Origin: Blastocatellia bacterium
Lineage (GTDB): Bacteria > Acidobacteriota > Blastocatellia > Pyrinomonadales > Pyrinomonadaceae
Assembly: GCA_003175865.1 (NCBI GenBank)
Contig: PSRF01000356.1
Span: 1 to 19,952, forward strand
DNA: 19,952 nucleotides
Reading direction: 5' to 3'
Each line of letters begins with the position of its first letter. The stretch's first letter is position 1. Below the pieces are notes generated by a model, which was given only the letters and a program-made list of their open reading frames with translations, did not search any database and was not told the origin of the DNA. A program made the translations under genes and the position numbers. Shown piece by piece: positions 16,859 through 19,952 of this stretch.

Positions 16859-16966
16859 TGTAGGGGCGGCACTCCGTGGCCGCCCTCTTTTCAATTCTCC
16901 CGTTCGCTTAGAAACATGGTTGAATGATAATTCATATCAAGGCGGCCACGGAGTGCCGCCCCTACA
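16859..16966. repeat. Hairpin repeat element C with perfect 26-bp arms
   Basis: Arms at 16859-16884 and 16941-16966 are perfect inverted copies (outer end TGTAGGGGCGGCACTCC), separated by an AT-rich 56-base interior that includes a TGAAT/ATTCA palindrome. It sits between the divergent DUF5996 gene and the cys unit. One arm falls in the DUF5996 5' UTR next to its Shine-Dalgarno; the other ends one base before the TTGACA -35 box of the cys promoter. The perfect arms suggest recent insertion or active maintenance. Confidence 0.92.
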
Positions 16967-16967
16967 G

Positions 16968-16997
16968 TTGACAGTCGTTTCGAGGAGCCCCTATAGT
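16968..16997 (+). promoter_or_regulatory. Sigma70-type promoter of the cysteine leader and operon
   Basis: A consensus TTGACA (16968-16973) and TATAGT (16992-16997, 5 of 6) are separated by 18 bp. The predicted start is near 17004, about 20 nt before the leader ATG. This is the best promoter match in the window. Confidence 0.8.
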
Positions 16998-17024
16998 TTT
17001 CGCATAATTAATACTTCGTCAACC

Positions 17025-17117
17025 ATGCTGAACACTTGCTCTTGTTGTTATTACTGTCAGTGGTGCTGTTACCGCAGCGCGACCGTAGGGCCGTGTGCAG
17101 CCGGAGGGAGCCAATAA
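17025..17117 (+). CDS. Cysteine-rich leader peptide (attenuator uORF)
   Basis: A 30-codon ORF from an ATG about 20 nt after the predicted transcription start to TAA at 17115-17117. Seven codons are Cys (5, 7, 8, 11, 14, 15, 24), six of them within codons 5-15 (CSCCYYCQWCC). It precedes a terminator and then a cysteine synthase-family gene, the arrangement expected of a leader peptide whose translation rate senses charged tRNA-Cys. No Shine-Dalgarno is seen in the short leader. The frame is open further upstream into the repeat element, but that part lies before the predicted transcript start. Cysteine-responsive poly-Cys uORFs are known from mycobacteria; this would be a separate example with terminator/antiterminator structure. 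Confidence 0.8.
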   Translation: MLNTCSCCYYCQWCCYRSATVGPCAAGGSQ

Positions 17118-17130
17118 GCTAACCACTGAC
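17056..17130 (+). promoter_or_regulatory. Long-range 9-bp pairing of the Cys-codon tract with the post-stop segment
   Basis: GTCAGTGGT (17056-17064, within codons 11-14) is perfectly complementary to ACCACTGAC (17122-17130), which begins five bases after the leader stop codon. Three more pairs (17065-17067 with 17117-17119) can form past a 2-base bulge. This helix crosses the proposed antiterminator helix, so the two should exclude each other. A ribosome on the Cys codons would block it. Confidence 0.6.
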
Positions 17131-17159
17131 TAGCAAAAGATTCACGGTAAACCGGTCGC
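17079..17159 (+). promoter_or_regulatory. Proposed antiterminator helix
   Basis: GCGACCG (17079-17085) pairs with CGGTCGC (17153-17159) and CCGTG (17091-17095) pairs with CACGG (17143-17147), around a symmetric 5x5 internal loop in which one G-U pair can also form. The second strand includes most of the left arm of the terminator, so this helix and the terminator are mutually exclusive. The first strand lies in codons 19-24 of the leader peptide, just downstream of the Cys-codon cluster. Confidence 0.65.
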
Positions 17160-17187
17160 ATTGAAAAAGGCGACCGGTTTTCTTTTC
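17149..17187 (+). terminator. Intrinsic terminator (attenuator) before the cysteine synthase gene
   Basis: A perfect 11-bp stem AAACCGGTCGC (17149-17159) / GCGACCGGTTT (17170-17180) with a 10-base A-rich loop, then TCTTTTC. It lies 31 bp after the leader stop and ends 7 bp before the cysM ATG, so it must be bypassed for the operon to be transcribed from the 16968 promoter. Confidence 0.9.
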
Positions 17188-17194
17188 GGGCAAA

Positions 17195-18142
17195 ATGAAC
17201 ATGGGACTCAGCCCAGCAAAAGACTATCGCCTCAGTTTCACCCGCGGTTCGATCGAAGCACAGATCGGAAACACTCCACTTCTTCGCATCGACATTTTCG
17301 ATAAAGAGTTGCCGAGCGGCGTCGAACTTTTCGCTAAAGCGGAACACCTCAACCCAGGCGGTTCAGTGAAGGACCGCGCGGCGTTATCGATGATTCTTGA
17401 AGGTGAACGCACCGGTAGATTGAAACCTGGGATGACTATCGTCGACGCCACAAGCGGAAACACTGGGATTGCATATGCGATGATCGGTGCCGCGCGTGGC
17501 TATCGCGTGACAGTTTGTTTACCGGCAAACGCGAGTATTTCCCGGAAGGAAATCCTCCGGGCGTATGGCGTCGAAGTAATCGAAACCGATCCTTTAATGG
17601 GTACTGACGGAGCTCAACAAATCGCGCGCGAATTATTCGACTCAGCGCCAACAAAATACTTTTACCCGAATCAGTACTACAACGACGCAAACTGGCTGGC
17701 CCATTACAAAGGTACAGCAAGAGAGATCTGGGAGCAGACTCGAGGTAACGTCACGCATTTCGTTGCCGGGGTTGGTACATCAGGAACGTTTGTTGGTGTC
17801 GTAAGACGACTGCGCGAACTACGTCCCGATCTCCATGCGTTACTAATGCAACCTGATTTACCGCTCCACGGTTTAGAAGGAGTGAAACATCTCGCCAGTG
17901 CAACACACCCCGGCATTTACGACCCCGCACTCGCGGATGATAATGTAGAGGTCACAACGGAGAACGCGCACCTCACAATGCGCCGACTCGCAAGAGAGGC
18001 CGGCATACTCGTTGGCCCCAGCTCGGGCGCGAATGTGTTTGCAGCATATCAAGTCGGGCAAACCTTGAACGCGCCCGCGCAACTGGTCACGATATTGTGT
18101 GATGGCGGTGAACGTTACGCTCGAGAACACATTTTCGGTTAG
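17195..18142 (+). CDS. cysM: Cysteine synthase / CBS-family PLP enzyme, CysM-like
   Basis: A fold-type II PLP enzyme of 315 residues that makes cysteine (or cystathionine) by beta-replacement. Visible signatures are NPGGSVKDRAA with PLP lysine K59, the substrate loop ATSGNTG (85-91), the phosphate-binding GVGTSGTF, and the C-terminal GPSSGAN segment. Parts such as THFVAGVGTSGT, EGVKHLASATHPGIYDP and REAGILVGPSSGA resemble, from memory, the CysO-dependent, O-phosphoserine-using CysM of Mycobacterium tuberculosis. NQYYNDANWLAHY also recalls cystathionine beta-synthases. There is no C-terminal CBS regulatory domain. ATG at 17195 has a weak ribosome site and follows the attenuator directly. A gene of the gamma-family follows after 9 bp. 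The acceptor and donor substrates are unresolved. Confidence 0.88.
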   Translation: MNMGLSPAKDYRLSFTRGSIEAQIGNTPLLRIDIFDKELPSGVELFAKAEHLNPGGSVKDRAALSMILEGERTGRLKPGMTIVDATSGNTGIAYAMIGAARGYRVTVCLPANASISRKEILRAYGVEVIETDPLMGTDGAQQIARELFDSAPTKYFYPNQYYNDANWLAHYKGTAREIWEQTRGNVTHFVAGVGTSGTFVGVVRRLRELRPDLHALLMQPDLPLHGLEGVKHLASATHPGIYDPALADDNVEVTTENAHLTMRRLAREAGILVGPSSGANVFAAYQVGQTLNAPAQLVTILCDGGERYAREHIFG

Positions 18143-18151
18143 TTAACTCCC

Positions 18152-19360
18152 ATGACTGACGATAAAAACAAATTCGACCTTACGACGCAGCTGGTACACG
18201 CCGGAAAGGAACTACGCGTCGATGACTTCAAACCCGTCACTACTCCAATCTACCCGAGCGTTACGTTTACCTATGGCTCGATGGAGGAGATTGATAAGGT
18301 TTTCGGCGGCGAGAAGAAAGGCTACATTTATACCCGCCACGGAAATCCGACGCTTGCTTCGCTGGAAGAAGCGCTTCGAGTCATCGAGGGCGGTGCGTTT
18401 GCCTGTGTTTACTCAACCGGAATGGCGGCATTACACGCGGCACTATTTGCATGTGAACTACAACCTGGGGCAACTGTTCTCGCTTCGCAAGATCTCTACG
18501 GTGCAACAACTAATCTGTTGCTAAACGTGTTTGGATCGTTTGGCGTCAAAACAGTGTTCGTTGACTTCAATGATCTGGACACGGTCCGTGCACGTGCGCT
18601 TGAACTTAAGCCAAGAGTTTTAATTGCCGAAACAATCTCAAATCCACTGCTAAAAGTCTGCGACATCGAGGCCACCGCAGAAATCGCACATGCAGCGGGC
18701 GCCAGGTTGATTGTCGACAATACCTTTGCATCACCTTATCTCTGCCAACCCCTGAAGTTTGGTGCGGATCTCGTTGTTCATAGTGCGACCAAGTATCTTG
18801 GCGGCCATGGCGACGTGATGGGTGGCGTTGTCGTTTCACGTGACGAAATGGACAGCCTCGCATTGGTTGGAGTGATGAAGTTGGTTGGTGGTGTACTCGG
18901 CGTTTGGGAAGCTCACGAGATCCGTCGAGGTATGAAGACGTTGTCGCTCCGCATTGAACGACAGTGTGAAAATGCGCTGTGGATTGCTGAACATTTGCAA
19001 CGCGATGCACGCGTGGGACGGGTTTACTATCCAGGTTTTGTGTTGCGCGATGTTGCGAATCCAGCGCGCCGAATGTTGCGTTCACCGTATTCCGGTGCGC
19101 TCGTCACAATAGAACTGAGCAATAACACGCGCGAAGCTGCTTTTCGATTCATGGATGCTTTGCATTTATGTGTTCGATCGACAAGTCTTGGAGATGTGTT
19201 TACGAGTGTGCTGCATCCTGCGACAGCGTCGCATCGTGACCTGGTACCGGGTCGCAGGAAAGAACTTGGGATAACAGACGGATTGATTCGTATTTCAGTA
19301 GGTATTGAGAGTGTCACGGACATCATCGGCGATATCGAACAAGCGCTGGATGAAATTTGA
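18152..19360 (+). CDS. Cys/Met metabolism PLP enzyme (cystathionine gamma-lyase/synthase family)
   Basis: A 402-residue fold-type I PLP enzyme of the gamma-family (cystathionine gamma-lyase, cystathionine gamma-synthase, O-acetylhomoserine sulfhydrylase, methionine gamma-lyase). Signatures are PVTTPIYPSVTF, Y60-TRHGNPT, the STGMAALHAAL loop, VDNTFASPYLCQP with PLP-contacting D189, HSATKYLGGHGD with the Schiff-base lysine K214, and the C-terminal SLGDVFTSVLHPATASH and RISVGIE. Length is typical. The ATG at 18152 lies 9 bp after the cysM-like stop without a clear Shine-Dalgarno, so it is very likely co-transcribed. With a CBS-type partner it would act as cystathionine gamma-lyase in reverse transsulfuration; the exact reaction cannot be read from sequence. 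Confidence 0.9.
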   Translation: MTDDKNKFDLTTQLVHAGKELRVDDFKPVTTPIYPSVTFTYGSMEEIDKVFGGEKKGYIYTRHGNPTLASLEEALRVIEGGAFACVYSTGMAALHAALFACELQPGATVLASQDLYGATTNLLLNVFGSFGVKTVFVDFNDLDTVRARALELKPRVLIAETISNPLLKVCDIEATAEIAHAAGARLIVDNTFASPYLCQPLKFGADLVVHSATKYLGGHGDVMGGVVVSRDEMDSLALVGVMKLVGGVLGVWEAHEIRRGMKTLSLRIERQCENALWIAEHLQRDARVGRVYYPGFVLRDVANPARRMLRSPYSGALVTIELSNNTREAAFRFMDALHLCVRSTSLGDVFTSVLHPATASHRDLVPGRRKELGITDGLIRISVGIESVTDIIGDIEQALDEI

Positions 19361-19367
19361 AAACTCC

Positions 19368-19465
19368 TTGGAGCACGGCGGCCCGGCGCCGCTTTGTTAT
19401 TCGATAACGCCAGAAGAATATATCGAGAGGCGATACCAGAGCGGCACCGGGCCGCCGCACTCCAA
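19368..19465. repeat. Hairpin repeat element D (33-bp imperfect arms)
   Basis: Arms 19368-19400 and 19433-19465 match at 28 of 33 positions around a 32-base loop. The core CGGCGGCCCGG is shared by both arms, and the right arm read inward begins TTGGAGTGCGG, as in the element at 15858. GCGCCGCTTTGTTAT (19386-19400) is identical to a reverse-complement word in the element at 13921. It lies between the gamma-family gene and the JAMM peptidase gene, and the AGAGG ribosome site of the latter abuts its right end. Confidence 0.85.
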
Positions 19466-19477
19466 AGAGGTGAATGA

Positions 19478-19912
19478 TTGATTCGAGTGACCGAACAACT
19501 GATAGACCAGATTCGCGAGCACGGGCGCCGCGATTATCCGTACGAATGTTGTGGATTGCTGATCGGTAAATTCGAAAGCGACGGCCGTAAGACAGTGCTT
19601 GAGACTTACGCTATTTCAAATGCACGTGAAGACAGCGCGAAGCGAAATAGGTTTTTGATCACGCCGGAGGAATTGATTAAGGGTGAGCGATACGTAGCTT
19701 CGAAAGGGTTGGACATTGTTGGTTTCTATCACTCTCATCCAGATTCGCCGGCGAGGCCCTCGCAGTACGATCTTGAGCATGCGTGGCCAACTTATTCGTA
19801 CATCATCGTCTCAAGTAATAACGAAGGAACCACTGATCTGTTTTCATGGGAACAGGAGTCCGATCGGTCGAAGTTCAATGAAGAACAAATCGAGCTGTCC
19901 GATAAGCTTTAG
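19478..19912 (+). CDS. JAMM/MPN metallopeptidase (M67 family), Mec-like
   Basis: A 144-residue stand-alone JAMM (Mov34/MPN/PAD-1) zinc isopeptidase. The metal site is complete: E23 in YPYECCGLLIG, H85 and H87 in FYHSHP, and D98 in PSQYD, giving HxH-x10-D. Length and layout match the mycobacterial Mec+ peptidase, which releases cysteine from the CysO sulfur-carrier protein after CysM has built it there. Being on the same strand as a CysM-like enzyme supports that role here, by inference. The start is a TTG at 19478 with AGAGG seven bases upstream; an ATG four bases earlier is out of frame. It may share the cys transcript, although the hairpin element in the 117-bp gap could attenuate read-through. 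A carrier (ThiS/MoaD-like) or E1-like gene might follow beyond the window. Confidence 0.87.
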   Translation: MIRVTEQLIDQIREHGRRDYPYECCGLLIGKFESDGRKTVLETYAISNAREDSAKRNRFLITPEELIKGERYVASKGLDIVGFYHSHPDSPARPSQYDLEHAWPTYSYIIVSSNNEGTTDLFSWEQESDRSKFNEEQIELSDKL

Positions 19913-19952
19913 CTTGTCGTTGGACTCGATTACACACAACTCGGTGGTACCG

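Noticed and set aside
16920..17024. N-terminal extension of the Cys-rich leader ORF into the repeat element
   Set aside because: It would begin upstream of the predicted transcription start and translate the repeat arm; the ATG at 17025 fits the promoter.
17025..17195. SAM, SAH or other known riboswitch controlling the cys operon
   Set aside because: I cannot find SAM-I, SAM-II or SAH core sequences; the Cys-rich ORF with terminator/antiterminator explains the region better.
13921..19465. CRISPR array
   Set aside because: The repeats are long inverted hairpins spaced kilobases apart, not short direct repeats with regular spacers, and no cas gene is present.

Overview
The window looks like a chromosomal housekeeping region of a free-living bacterium with mid-range GC. 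The best guess is Acidobacteriota, class Blastocatellia. That is inference, based on an exported protein with a '[13 protein letters not shown]' calcium-loop module that I associate with this group, on the DUF5996 gene, and on long GC-rich intergenic hairpins. I see no phage, plasmid, IS, CRISPR, rRNA or tRNA signal.

Layout. (1) 1-752 (+): C-terminal part of an HD-domain, CCA-adding-enzyme-like protein, cut by the window edge. (2) 791-2994 (-): a tight polyamine operon, aguB, then a small membrane protein, then aguA, converting agmatine to putrescine. (3) 3115-4317 (+): acyl-CoA dehydrogenase, ending at a hairpin shared with the convergent unit. (4) 4406-7471 (-): a two-gene unit of an exported SurA-N/DsbA-like thiol oxidoreductase and a secreted Cys-rich protein with calcium-loop repeats. 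(5) 7598-9199 (-): an AraC-type DNA-binding domain protein and a SAM methyltransferase with a strong terminator. (6) 9357-13280: divergent ppsA (-) and glpX (+), two gluconeogenic enzymes separated by 384 bp, followed by a DUF2085 membrane protein. (7) 14201-16844: a processive family 2 glycosyltransferase (+) convergent with a DUF5996 gene (-), with a hairpin element filling the gap. (8) 16968-19912 (+): a sulfur amino acid locus with a sigma70-type promoter, a cysteine-rich leader peptide, a terminator, a CysM-like synthase, a cystathionine gamma-lyase/synthase-family enzyme and a Mec-like JAMM peptidase.

The most striking system is upstream of the CysM-like gene. A 30-codon ORF has six Cys codons within codons 5-15. 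It is followed by a strong intrinsic terminator only 14 bp before the cysM start codon. A competing antiterminator (7 bp plus 5 bp) can form between the leader ORF and the terminator's left arm, and a 9-bp pairing links the Cys-codon tract to the bases just after the leader stop. Together these look like a cysteine-responsive, translation-coupled transcription attenuator. The downstream genes suggest either a CysO-type carrier-protein route to cysteine (CysM plus JAMM peptidase) or reverse transsulfuration (CBS/CGL type); cysteine is the end product of both.

Four intergenic hairpin elements occur between 13921 and 19465. Three (13921, 15858, 19368) share sequence words and form one family. 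The fourth (16859) has perfect 26-bp arms and lies between the divergent DUF5996 and cys transcription units.
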